This document shows positions 51,093 through 58,868 of a stretch of DNA of 64,000 nucleotides, piece after piece. The translations under genes and the position numbers were made by a program. Position 1 is the stretch's first letter. Every line of letters begins with the position of its first letter. The notes beneath the pieces were generated by a model that ran no database searches, was not told the DNA's origin, and was given only the letters and a program-made list of their open reading frames with translations. Source of the stretch: Catellatospora sp. IY07-71 (GTDB lineage: Bacteria > Actinomycetota > Actinomycetes > Mycobacteriales > Micromonosporaceae); NCBI RefSeq assembly GCF_018326265.1, contig NZ_AP023360.1, positions 2,719,501 through 2,783,500 of the forward strand. The letters run 5' to 3'.

Positions 51093-51797
51093 TCAGGCGT
51101 CGGGGTGCCAGACGGCCGCGTCGTGGGCGAAGAGGACGCGGCGGGGGTGCAGCTCCGCGAGGGTGTCCAGCCAGGGGTGGTATGGCGGGAGCGGGGCGGC
51201 GGCCCCGTCGGCGGCGGCCCGGCGGGCGAGCACGGCGCAGCTGAAGTCCGTGGCGAGGTCGTAGGCCTGCCCGGCGAGCACGGTCACGTCGCCGTCGGCA
51301 TGGGACACGATCAGGCTCTGGTGACCGGCGGTGTGGCCGGGCGTCGGCACGATCCGGATGCCGGGGGCGATCTCGGCTGTGCCGTCGAGTTCGCGCAGGT
51401 CGGCGCCGGGGAAGTCGACGAGGTGGTCGAAGGTGTAGTCGCCGGCGCGGGCCGTGGCCAGCTCGACGGACTGGGTGAAGATCGGGCGGCCGGGCAGCAG
51501 CGGGTTGCCGCCGATGTGGTCGAAGTGCAGGTGGCAGTTGACGACCAGGGCGATGTCGTCGAGGCGTACCCCCGCGTCGGCCAGGGCCTCGGGGAGCGGG
51601 CGCCGGTGTGGGCGGTAGTGGGCCTCGGTCTCGTCGTCGCCGCGCCCGAGCCCGGTGTCGAAGAGCAGCAGCCCGTCCGCGGTGTCCACGAGGTACGCGA
51701 GCACCGCCTCGACCCGGGGGTGCGGGGTGCCCGCCTCCTCCGCCGGGCGGATGAAGTAGCCGAGATCCAGCCGTCGCACCGCGTTGAGCTCGGTCAT
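51093..51797 (-). CDS. MBL-fold metallo-hydrolase, N-acyl-homoserine-lactonase-like
   Basis: The 234-residue metallo-beta-lactamase-fold protein has the zinc-binding HLHFDHIGG motif at about residues 88-96 and a later TPGHTAGHQS. The position that normally supplies a bridging Asp (AGDA) reads LAGQAYDLATDF. The overall pattern, HLHFDH with long N-terminal strands, resembles AiiA-type lactonases. ATG 51797 was chosen (MTELNAVRRLDLGY). It is divergent from the DUF6915 gene by 48 bases. Substrate unknown. Confidence 0.85.
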   Translation of the reverse strand: MTELNAVRRLDLGYFIRPAEEAGTPHPRVEAVLAYLVDTADGLLLFDTGLGRGDDETEAHYRPHRRPLPEALADAGVRLDDIALVVNCHLHFDHIGGNPLLPGRPIFTQSVELATARAGDYTFDHLVDFPGADLRELDGTAEIAPGIRIVPTPGHTAGHQSLIVSHADGDVTVLAGQAYDLATDFSCAVLARRAAADGAAAPLPPYHPWLDTLAELHPRRVLFAHDAAVWHPDA

Positions 51798-51845
51798 GTC
51801 TCTCCCGTGATCAAACTGTCGGGGGCCGTGCCTAGTGTGCCGCGC

Positions 51846-52208
51846 ATGAACTCGTGGCACCACGCGCAGTCCGCCGCCCGGAAGTGGGGCGGCGAGCCGG
51901 AGGACTACCTCGCGATCGAGGAGTTCATCGACTCCTCGAAGCAGATCATCGGCGACGTGCGGCACCGCTCGATGTACCACCACACCGCGGGCGTCTACCT
52001 GTGCCAGCGCATCTTCGGCGACACGCTGCAGGTGGGGCGCAAGCGCATCCCGGTGCGGCTGATCGCCGAGCGGCACATCCTGGAGGACCTGGGCTGGCTG
52101 CCCTCGCCCGCCGACTACATCGCCGGGATGCCGATCAAGCCGTGGATGTCCGGCGCACAGCGCAAGGAGGTGCCGCTGTCGGTGCTGTTGGGAAAGGACG
52201 AAGCATGA
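51846..52208 (+). CDS. DUF6915-type small protein
   Basis: The 120-residue protein MNSWHHAQSAARKWGGEPED... resembles the DUF6915 family. It is His-rich in its centre (RHRSMYHHTAGVYLCQRIFGD) and ends with WLPSPADYIAGMPIKPWMSG. Related proteins are reported from phage and accessory contexts, and no activity is known. It overlaps the next gene as ATGA, so the two are made together. Confidence 0.75.
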   Translation: MNSWHHAQSAARKWGGEPEDYLAIEEFIDSSKQIIGDVRHRSMYHHTAGVYLCQRIFGDTLQVGRKRIPVRLIAERHILEDLGWLPSPADYIAGMPIKPWMSGAQRKEVPLSVLLGKDEA

Positions 52209-52699
52209 GCCACACCAGCTTCCTGGGCATCCCCGTGGAAGGACGGATCACCCCGGGCGACCGGGTGCCGCAACGGCCGCTCTCTGAGCTACAGCCGCTG
52301 GTCCGCGCGTTGGTCGACGACGATGCGGTGGTCGAGTTCGGCTGGAAGCAGTACACGCCGTACTTCAACGACGGAGAGGCGTGCGTGTTCGACGCGTGGG
52401 GCTTCTGGGTGCGCACCACCGCCGACGATGCGGACGCCGGTGTCGAGGACCTGGGCGTCGGGGAGTATGACGAACCGCATCCGACCCTGGGCGGCCCGTG
52501 GCTGGACCGCGGGCAGTACCCGTACACCGAGCACCCCTATGAGGGCGACGACCCGGAGCGTTACGGGCGGGCGCGGGCGCTGGCGGACGCCGTCGGCAGT
52601 GGGGCCTTCGACGACGTGCTGCTGGAGGCGTTCGGCGACCATGCGACGGTGCGGGTCCGGCGTACGGGCATCACGGTCGAGTTCTACGACCACGATTGA
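52205..52699 (+). CDS. Hypothetical protein coupled to the DUF6915-type gene
   Basis: The 164-residue acidic protein is not recognised. It has an aromatic- and Asp-rich middle (VVEFGWKQYTPYFNDGEACVFDAWGFWV, LDRGQYPYTEHPYEGDDPERYG) and a C-terminal strand-rich end (ATVRVRRTGITVEFYDHD). ATG 52205 overlaps the upstream stop. The pair sits beside a VapBC locus in accessory DNA. Function unknown. Confidence 0.65.
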   Translation: MSHTSFLGIPVEGRITPGDRVPQRPLSELQPLVRALVDDDAVVEFGWKQYTPYFNDGEACVFDAWGFWVRTTADDADAGVEDLGVGEYDEPHPTLGGPWLDRGQYPYTEHPYEGDDPERYGRARALADAVGSGAFDDVLLEAFGDHATVRVRRTGITVEFYDHD

Positions 52700-52702
52700 G
52701 CT

Positions 52703-52731
52703 CCCCGATGCTACCGGCGGTAGCATCGGGG
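52703..52731. promoter_or_regulatory. 29-base perfect palindrome directly before the vapB start
   Basis: CCCCGATGCTACC (52703-52715), GGC, GGTAGCATCGGGG (52719-52731) ends one base before the ATG at 52733. It fits an operator bound by the VapB/VapBC complex. It could also serve as a terminator for the upstream pair. Confidence 0.65.
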
Positions 52732-52732
52732 C

Positions 52733-53113
52733 ATGACCGCAGAACCCGTTCCGCCCTCGACAGCGGAGGGCGCACCGACCGCTGAGTTCCTGCGGGTGCT
52801 CACGCTGTATCGCCAGCTCGAGGAGGCCTCGCCGGAGCTGCGCGAGCGGCTCGGCCAGGTGCTCGGGCTCCCGGACAACGTCCGCATGCTCGGCCGCTCC
52901 CGCAAGGTCAGTGTCTCGATGCCGGAGGATCTCACCGACGCGGTGCAGCGTCGGGTGGGCCGGGGCGAGTTCAGCCGCTACGTCACCGAGGCGGTGGCCA
53001 AGCAACTGGAGCTGGACCTACTGGCTGAGCTGGCGGCACTGCTGGAAGCCGAGCACGGTGCGGTGTCGGAGCAGGCGCTGGCGGAGGCGGGTGCGGTGTG
53101 GCCCGACGCGTGA
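52733..53113 (+). CDS. vapB: Antitoxin with ribbon-helix-helix segment (VapB-like)
   Basis: The 126-residue protein has an N-terminal helical region. The RHH-like stretch KVSVSMPEDLTDAVQRRVGRGEFSRYVTEA lies at about residues 59-88, which is typical of the DNA-binding part of antitoxins, and the C-terminal acidic/hydrophobic helix would bind the toxin. It overlaps vapC by 16 bases. The palindrome immediately upstream supports autoregulation. Confidence 0.8.
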   Translation: MTAEPVPPSTAEGAPTAEFLRVLTLYRQLEEASPELRERLGQVLGLPDNVRMLGRSRKVSVSMPEDLTDAVQRRVGRGEFSRYVTEAVAKQLELDLLAELAALLEAEHGAVSEQALAEAGAVWPDA

Positions 53114-53532
53114 CGTCCACCGGCGGCGCGCTGCTGCTGGACAGTGAGGGCCTCAGCAAGCTCGCCGCCGGTGACGAGCGGGTGCGCGCCTTCCTGGAAA
53201 CCGCGCTCAACCGCCGTGCTCAGGTCGTGGTCAGCGCGATCACGCTGACGGAGGTGCTGCGGGGTGGCCCGCGCGACACCGCTGTGCACAGGGTGCTGTC
53301 CCGTATCACCGCGTTGCCTGTGACGCCCGAACTGGGGCGCCGTGCGGGGGAACTGCTAGGCGCGGCCGGCCTTTCCGGACACCGCTGCGCCATCGACGCC
53401 GTCGTGGCCGCGACCGCGCTGGCGCTGCCTCGGCCGGTGGTGCTGCTGACCAGCGATCCCGACGACCTCACCCGGCTGGTCGAGGAGCCGGAGCGGCCCA
53501 AGGACCAGCGGGTGGTCGTCGTACACGTGTAG
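53098..53532 (+). CDS. vapC: PIN-domain toxin (VapC-like ribonuclease)
   Basis: The 144-residue protein has the four PIN-domain acidic residues: D15 (LLLDSEG), E52 (TLTEVLRGG), D100 (AIDAVVAA) and D120 (LTSDPDD). It is probably a metal-dependent endoribonuclease acting on tRNA or rRNA, neutralised by the upstream antitoxin. The GTG start lies within the end of vapB, giving coupled translation. Confidence 0.85.
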   Translation: MARRVTSTGGALLLDSEGLSKLAAGDERVRAFLETALNRRAQVVVSAITLTEVLRGGPRDTAVHRVLSRITALPVTPELGRRAGELLGAAGLSGHRCAIDAVVAATALALPRPVVLLTSDPDDLTRLVEEPERPKDQRVVVVHV

Positions 53533-53535
53533 CGG

Positions 53536-53844
53536 TCAGATGCCCATCGCCTGGGCGATGCGCAGGTGCGGCTGCGCCTCGTCGTGGCGGCTCTGGCGCT
53601 GCAGGCAGCGGCCCAGCATCAGATGCGCGTAGTGCTCGGCGGGGTCGTGGTCGAGGATCAGCCGCAGCTCCCGCTCGGACTTACGCAGCTGGGCCGAGTG
53701 GTAGTAGGCGCGCGCCAGCATCAGCCGGGGCGCGACGTCGTCGGGGGATTCCGCCACCACCGGCTCCAGGATCTTGGCAGCCGTGATGTAGTCGCCGTAC
53801 TCGAAGAACAGCTTTCCGCGCTCGTACTCCTCCAGGATTCCCAC
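53536..53844 (-). CDS. Tetratricopeptide repeat protein
   Basis: The 102-residue all-helical protein has about three TPR units: LEEYERGKLFFEYGDYITAAKILEPVVAESPDD, VAPRLMLARAYYHSAQLRKSERELRLILDHDPA and HYAHLMLGRCLQRQSRHDEAQPHLRIAQAMGI. It is probably a protein-interaction module. It is convergent with vapC, with only three bases between the stops. The GTG start is used. Confidence 0.85.
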   Translation of the reverse strand: MGILEEYERGKLFFEYGDYITAAKILEPVVAESPDDVAPRLMLARAYYHSAQLRKSERELRLILDHDPAEHYAHLMLGRCLQRQSRHDEAQPHLRIAQAMGI

Positions 53845-54034
53845 GGTGTGGTCAACCGGCTGGCAGGGGCGCGCATTCCCTGGCTAGCATCGCCGCCATG
53901 GCTCGCTCCATCATCTCCCCGCCGGTCGCCTGAGGCGGACGGCGCAGCACCACTGACGTGACGGCTCGGCCGCGCGTCCGGTGGCCCGTCCGCGTACGCG
54001 GAATCGCAGGCCATCGACAAGTGGAGACGGAGAG

Positions 54035-54936
54035 ATGGAGTCCATCGAGGGGCTCGCGCCGGTGCGCGCGGGCAGGTCCGCGTCGTACGGGCGCGGCATG
54101 TGCTACGTGGCGGTCGCGGCGACCGCCTGGGGCACCGGCGGCGCGGTCGCGGCGGTCCTCTACCGCACCAGCGGCCTCGGGCCGGTGGCGGTGTCGTTCT
54201 GGCGGCTGGTGTTCGGCATCGTGCTGCTGGCCGGGCTGCACCTGGCGCTCGGCGAGCGGCTTGGCGCCCGCTGGCGGGACGCGCTGGTGCTGGGCGCGGG
54301 GCTGGCGGTGTACCAGACGGCGTACTACGGCTCGATCGCGTTCGCGGGGCTGGCCGTGGGCACGGTGGTCACGCTCGGCGCGTGTCCCGTGGTCATCGCG
54401 CTGGCGGCGCGGTGGCTGCTCGGCGAGGCGCTGACCGCGGGGCGGATCTGCGCGGTGGCGCTGGGGCTGGCGGGGCTGGTGCTGCTGGTCGGCGGCGGTG
54501 GCAGCGTGGGGCGGCACCTCTGCTGGGAGTGGCGTGCGGGCTGCTGTCGGCGGCCGGGTACGCCGTGGTGACGATCTACTCGCGGCGGGCCGGCGGCGAC
54601 CTGTCCGGGGCGACGGTGGGTTCGTTCGCGGTGGCGGCGCTGTGCGTGCTGCCCCTGGCGGCCGCCGAGGGGCTGCTGCCGGCGGCCGACGGTATGGCCG
54701 GGACGGCGGCGTGGCTGCTGTACCTGGGGGCGGTGCCGACGGCGCTGGCGTACCGGCTGTTCTTCGCGGGGGTGGCGGCGGTGCCGGCCACGGTGACGGC
54801 GGTGGTGACGCTGCTGGAGCCGGTGGCCGGGGTGCTGATCGCGGTGGGGCTGCTCGGCGAGCACCTGACCGTGACCGCTGCGGCGGGCTCGGCACTGATG
54901 CTGGCCGCAGTCGCGGGCCTGGCCCGCACCGGCTAG
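54035..54936 (+). CDS. EamA-family transporter, frameshifted
   Basis: This drug/metabolite transporter has about ten helices in two EamA repeats. The first frame (from ATG 54035) runs through ATAWGTGGAVAAVLYRTSG and AFAGLAVGTVVTLGACPVVIALAARW to about 54510. The second repeat (ACGLLSAAGYAVVTIYSRRAG ... VTLLEPVAGVLIAVGLLGE) continues in another frame to 54936. One base is missing near the GGGG run at 54509-54512. It is either a sequencing error or a recent pseudogene. Substrate unknown. Confidence 0.8.
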
Positions 54937-54944
54937 CACCCGCC

Positions 54945-54979
54945 GGTGGCCGGTGGCCGGTGGCCGGTGGCCGGTGGCT
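54945..54979 (+). repeat. Heptanucleotide tandem repeat GGTGGCC
   Basis: Four perfect GGTGGCC units and a fifth with one change (GGTGGCT) begin nine bases after the EamA stop. They lie in the 319-base gap that also holds family A copy 9. No gene is seen in that gap. Confidence 0.85.
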
Positions 54980-55045
54980 GCGCCTGCTCCCGCTGTGGCC
55001 GCGGCTCCCGCTGCGGCTGCACCTCCCCGTTGCGGCTGCGGCGAT

Positions 55046-55106
55046 GATCGGTGTCTCGTGTCAGAACCTTGGGTCAGGCCGCAGATCTTGACACGAAACG
55101 CCGATC
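55046..55106. repeat. Palindromic repeat, family A copy 9
   Basis: The left arm is GATCGGTGTCTCGTGTCAGA and the right arm is TCTTGACACGAAACGCCGATC. It is isolated, with no second copy nearby. Confidence 0.78.
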
Positions 55107-55255
55107 AACGCCGGGCGGCCCAGGCGGCGCGACGGCACCAGGGTCGCCGTCATCGCGCGGTGGTTCGGGGTCCGGGCTGACGTCTCGGCGACACCGTGCT
55201 GTCGCGGGCTACCGCTACGATGCGGCTTTCCCCTCCGACCCCGGGAGTTCTGCTC

Positions 55256-55975
55256 ATGTCCTATCCACCCCCCGCGCCTGACTACCCGCCGCCGTATCCC
55301 GCTCAGCCCCAGTACGCGCCGGCGCCGGCGCCGAAGAAGTCCCGCACGGGCATGTGGATCGCGATCATCGTCGGCGTCCTGATCGTCTGCTGCGGTGGCG
55401 GCGGCATCGCGGCGTACGTCGTCTACGACAAGGCGCAGGACACGGCGGCGCAGCTCGAGGACGACCTCAACGGCATCATCGCCTCGGCGTCCGCGCAGGC
55501 GAACCCGCCCGCCGCGAAGATCACCGTGGTGGCGCCGGCCACGCTCGCCGGGCGCAAGCCGGTGACCGACGCCGAGCTGAAGACGCTGGCGGAGACGATG
55601 AAGAGCGGCTTCCAGGCCGCCGTCCCGGCCGCGTCCAACGCGGTGGCGGGCTTCTACGGCGACGCCGCCAAGAAGGACCTGGTGATGATCTTCGCCGCGT
55701 CCGCGCGGATGGGCGACCCGGAGAAGGAGCTCGACGACGCGTTCAAGGGCATGGCCACCTCCGGCCTGACCGCGACCGGCATCGCCGAGGTCCCGGCGGG
55801 CCCGCTGGGCGGCACCGCCAAGTGCGGCAGCGCCACGGCCGAGGGTGTGCCGATGGCCATCTGCGCCTGGGCCGACAGCGGCAGCCTCGGCATGGTGGTC
55901 TGGTACTTCAAGACCGTCGGCGAGGTCAAGGCCGAGCTGATCGAGGTCCGCGGCCAGATCGAGCAGAAGAGCTGA
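55256..55975 (+). CDS. Membrane-anchored hypothetical protein with Pro-rich N-terminus
   Basis: The 239-residue protein has a cytoplasmic Pro/Tyr/Ala-rich leader of about 30 residues (PPPAPDYPPPYPAQPQYA). One membrane helix follows (MWIAIIVGVLIVCCGGGGIAAYVV), then an extracellular domain of about 180 residues with two cysteines near KCGSATAEGVPMAICAWAD. That pattern is common among actinobacterial sensors of unknown ligand. ATG 55256 was chosen (MSYPPPAP). Function unknown. Confidence 0.75.
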   Translation: MSYPPPAPDYPPPYPAQPQYAPAPAPKKSRTGMWIAIIVGVLIVCCGGGGIAAYVVYDKAQDTAAQLEDDLNGIIASASAQANPPAAKITVVAPATLAGRKPVTDAELKTLAETMKSGFQAAVPAASNAVAGFYGDAAKKDLVMIFAASARMGDPEKELDDAFKGMATSGLTATGIAEVPAGPLGGTAKCGSATAEGVPMAICAWADSGSLGMVVWYFKTVGEVKAELIEVRGQIEQKS

Positions 55976-56020
55976 CGCTCTGCAGGTGAGCGGGGGTGTG
56001 GCGCACGCGCCGCACCCCCG

Positions 56021-56398
56021 CTACGCGTTCTGCCACAGCCCGATCGTGTTGCCCTCGGTGTCGGCGATGTACGCGGTGAACCCCATCGTGCCCACGGCCG
56101 CGCGTTCCTGGACCACCCGGCCGCCGCAGGCGACGACCTTGGCCAGGGCGGTGTCGATGTCCTCGACCTCGATCGTGATGACCGGCCCGGTCACCGGGTC
56201 CTGGCGGGCGGTCATGCCGCCGTTGATCGCGCCGGGCTCGGCGGGGGCGCCGCGGTCGTCGGTCGCCACCGTGCGCACCCAGATGTAGTCCAGCTCGGGC
56301 ATGTCGTCGAGCTGCCATCCGAAGGTGTCGGTGTAGAACGTGCGGGCGCGCTCGACGTCGTCGGCGGGCAGCTCGAAATGCACCACTTTTCCGGTCAT
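56021..56398 (-). CDS. VOC-family (glyoxalase-like) protein
   Basis: The 125-residue protein has two beta-alpha-beta-beta-beta units. FELPADDVERARTFYTDTFGWQLDDMP at the N-terminus and VEDIDTALAKVVACGGRVVQERAAVGTMGFTAYIADTEGNTIGLW at the C-terminus are typical of small VOC proteins. Possible roles include metal-dependent lyase, dioxygenase or drug binding; nothing here decides. ATG at 56398. Confidence 0.88.
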   Translation of the reverse strand: MTGKVVHFELPADDVERARTFYTDTFGWQLDDMPELDYIWVRTVATDDRGAPAEPGAINGGMTARQDPVTGPVITIEVEDIDTALAKVVACGGRVVQERAAVGTMGFTAYIADTEGNTIGLWQNA

Positions 56399-56471
56399 GG
56401 CACCAGGCTAGGCAGCCGCCCGGGGCTCGGCTGGACTTTCGGCGTACGGGCACAGCGGCTAGGTTGGTCCG

Positions 56472-57008
56472 GTGCGGACGAGGCTGCTGGCGCTGATGGC
56501 GGGGGGAACGCTGCTCGCGGGCTGCGCCGGACCCGGCGCGGCCGCGCACGAGCAGCCGCCGCCTCCGGTGACCACGCCCAGCCCGCCCGTGCTCAGCGGG
56601 GCCTGCCTGCTGCTGGACTTCCCGCGCATCGAGCAGCACCTCGGCGCGAAGCTGAGCATCTCCGGCGCGGCGGTGCACCAGAAGACCAACACCTGCGTGG
56701 CCCGCCCGACCGACGCCGACCTGCCCGAGCTGAGCATTTCGGTGACGCCGAGCAAGGCCGACGTGGCCGTGTTCAAAGACGCGATGCTGCCCGACGGGGC
56801 CAAGGCGGTCACCGGCCTGGGCCGGGTCGCCTACCAGCAGACACGGCCCGCGGCGAAGGGCCGCGGGCCGTACGTGGAGGTCGGCTGGCTGGCGGGCAAC
56901 GCCCGGCTGCTGGTGCTGAAGGTGACGCTGCCGGTCGGCGGCGACGCCGGCGCCCTCGCGCCCGAGGCCGTCGAGCTCGCCAAGGAGATCGACCGCGCCG
57001 GCGTCTAA
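56472..57008 (+). CDS. Putative lipoprotein
   Basis: The 178-residue protein has a lipoprotein signal: MRTRLLALMAGGTLLAGC with lipobox LLAGC (C18). A Pro-rich spacer and a soluble domain with two cysteines follow (GACLLLDFPRIEQHL, TNTCVARPTD). It resembles DUF3558-type actinobacterial lipoproteins in layout. The start is GTG. Its stop lies four bases from the stop of the convergent ideR gene. Function unknown. Confidence 0.75.
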   Translation: MRTRLLALMAGGTLLAGCAGPGAAAHEQPPPPVTTPSPPVLSGACLLLDFPRIEQHLGAKLSISGAAVHQKTNTCVARPTDADLPELSISVTPSKADVAVFKDAMLPDGAKAVTGLGRVAYQQTRPAAKGRGPYVEVGWLAGNARLLVLKVTLPVGGDAGALAPEAVELAKEIDRAGV

Positions 57009-57012
57009 CCCC

Positions 57013-57699
57013 TCATCGGCTGGAGACGAACACGCGCGAGGCGACCTCGCGCGGCAGGCGGATGGGCTCGCCGCCGTGGTCGATGGAGACCCCGTCGCGC
57101 TCCTGGGCCACCGTCACCGTCGCGCCCGGGTCCACCCCGGCCGCGTGCAGCTGGCGCAGCACCTCGGAGTCGGTCTGCACGCTCTCGCAGATCCGCCGGA
57201 CCACGACCTGGCCGGTCAGGCCGGGGAAGGCCAGGTTGCGCTCGGCGTCGCCCATGCCGTCGGTGTCCCGCGGCTTGGTGTCCAGCGCGTCCAGGCCCGG
57301 GATCGGGTTGCCGTACGGCGAGCGGGTGGGCCGGTTGAGCAGGTCGTAGACCCGCTTCTCCACGGCGTCGCTCATCACGTGCTCCCAGCGGCAGGCCTCC
57401 TCGTGGGCCTCCTCGTACGGCATCCCGATGACGTTGACCAGCAGCAGCTCGGCGAGGCGGTGCTTGCGCATGACGGCGACCGCGTGCGCCCGGCCGGCCT
57501 CGGACAGCTGCAGATGACGGTCGGTCTCCACGACGGTCAGCAGGCCGTCGCGCTCCATGCGGGCCACGGTCTGGCTGACGGTGGGGCCGCTCTGGTGCAG
57601 GCGCTCGGCGATGCGGGCGCGCAGCGGGGGCACACCCTCCTCCTCGAGCTCGAGGATGGTGCGAAGGTACATCTCAGTGGTGTCAATGAGGTCGGACAT
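57013..57699 (-). CDS. ideR: Iron-dependent regulator IdeR/DtxR
   Basis: The 228-residue metal-activated repressor has a winged helix at residues 1-70. Metal ligands align with IdeR: M10, C103, E106, H107 for the primary site and H80, E84, H99 for the ancillary site. The Cys at 103 points to iron (DtxR/IdeR) specificity in preference to manganese (MntR). The C-terminal 80 residues form the SH3-like domain. It would control siderophore, storage and uptake genes, which are not in this window. Confidence 0.93.
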   Translation of the reverse strand: MSDLIDTTEMYLRTILELEEEGVPPLRARIAERLHQSGPTVSQTVARMERDGLLTVVETDRHLQLSEAGRAHAVAVMRKHRLAELLLVNVIGMPYEEAHEEACRWEHVMSDAVEKRVYDLLNRPTRSPYGNPIPGLDALDTKPRDTDGMGDAERNLAFPGLTGQVVVRRICESVQTDSEVLRQLHAAGVDPGATVTVAQERDGVSIDHGGEPIRLPREVASRVFVSSR

Positions 57700-57797
57700 G
57701 AACGGGTCCTCTCCAAGTCGCTGGCTGCGATTCTATTGCGTGTCACCGCAGCGACACCCGTCGGTGCAGATCGCTTGATCATGCTGCGCCGGTCCGC

Positions 57798-57992
57798 TCA
57801 TGGCGGTTCGGGCAGGCCGTGCTCGTGGAGCGGCCGGGACGGGTGGTATGCCACCTCCCAGGCATGTCCGTCCGGATCGGCGGAACAGCCCGCATAGCCG
57901 CCCCACGCCACCTTCTGGGCGGGTTTCAGCAGTGTCGCACCAGCCGCTTCGGCAGTCGAGAGCGCCTCCGCCCCGTCGCCACCGCCGAGTCT
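57798..57992 (-). pseudogene. C-terminal relic of a VOC-family protein
   Basis: The frame ending at 57798 reads AEALSTAEAAGATLLKPAQK then VAWGGYAGCSADPDGHAWEVAYHPS, a clear last repeat of a glyoxalase-like protein. No matching N-terminal half or start codon is found; the upstream sequence is the sulfurtransferase promoter. It is probably a truncated, inactive gene. Confidence 0.65.
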
Positions 57993-58052
57993 GGCAGCCG
58001 GGTGGGACAGTGCGCGCGGACACGCTGTCGCGCATGGTGTTGACTTGCGGTT

Positions 58053-58868
58053 GTGCGTACACCACTGATCTCCGTTGCGGAGCTGGGGGACCGGCTCCGC
58101 TCGGGGCAGCCGACGACCGTGCTGGACGTGCGGTGGCGGCTGTCCGGACCGCCCGGCCGGGACGACTACGAGGCTGGTCACCTGCCCGGGGCCGTCTTCG
58201 TCGACCTCGACCGGGATCTGTGCGGGCCGCCGGGGGCGGGCGGGCGCCACCCGCTGCCGCACCCGGAGGCGCTGGAGGGCGCGCTGCGCGCCGCCGGTGT
58301 GCGCGAGGGGCGGCCGGTGGTCGTGTACGACGCCGGCGACGGCATGGCCGCGGCCCGCGCCTGGTGGACGCTGCGCTGGGCCGGTCACGCGGACGTACGC
58401 GTGCTGGACGGCGGTTTCGCCGCCTGGGCCGCCGCGGACGGCGCGATCACCACGGCGCCGGTCAGCGCCGAACGGGGCGACGTCACGGTGCGGCCCGGCG
58501 CGATGCCGGTGCTCGACGCCGCCGGGGCCGCCGCGCTCGCCGAGCACGGCGCGCTGCTGGACGCGCGGGTCGCGCCCCGCTTCCGGGGCGAGACCGAGCC
58601 GGTCGACCCGGTGGCCGGGCACATCCCCGGCGCCCGCAACCTGCCCTACGGCGAGCTGGTCAACGCGGACGGCACGCTGCGGGCCGACCTGCCGGAGGTC
58701 TTCGCGGACCTGGCCGGCGAGCCGGTCGGGGCATACTGCGGCTCGGGGGTGACCGCCGCGCACACCGTGCTGGCGCTGCACGCCGCGGGCCGCACCGACG
58801 CTCAGCTCTACGTCGGGTCCTGGAGCCACTGGATCACCGACCCGGCCCGGCCGGTGGGCCGCGCATGA
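58053..58868 (+). CDS. Sulfurtransferase (two rhodanese domains)
   Basis: The 271-residue protein of the thiosulfate/3-mercaptopyruvate sulfurtransferase family has an inactive N-terminal rhodanese domain (LDVRWRLSGPPGRDDYEAGHLPGAVFVDLD) and a catalytic C-terminal one with cysteine in AYCGSGVTAAHTVLAL. The linker and SHWITDPARPV end are typical. The GTG start is used; it overlaps acuC as ATGA, placing it first in a three-gene operon. Confidence 0.9.
   Translation: MRTPLISVAELGDRLRSGQPTTVLDVRWRLSGPPGRDDYEAGHLPGAVFVDLDRDLCGPPGAGGRHPLPHPEALEGALRAAGVREGRPVVVYDAGDGMAAARAWWTLRWAGHADVRVLDGGFAAWAAADGAITTAPVSAERGDVTVRPGAMPVLDAAGAAALAEHGALLDARVAPRFRGETEPVDPVAGHIPGARNLPYGELVNADGTLRADLPEVFADLAGEPVGAYCGSGVTAAHTVLALHAAGRTDAQLYVGSWSHWITDPARPVGRA

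Noticed and set aside
57793-58829. Long minus-strand frame carrying the VOC motif through the sulfurtransferase gene
   Set aside because: Only the last 60 or so codons resemble a VOC protein; the rest is antisense of the sulfurtransferase, so it is treated as a relic.
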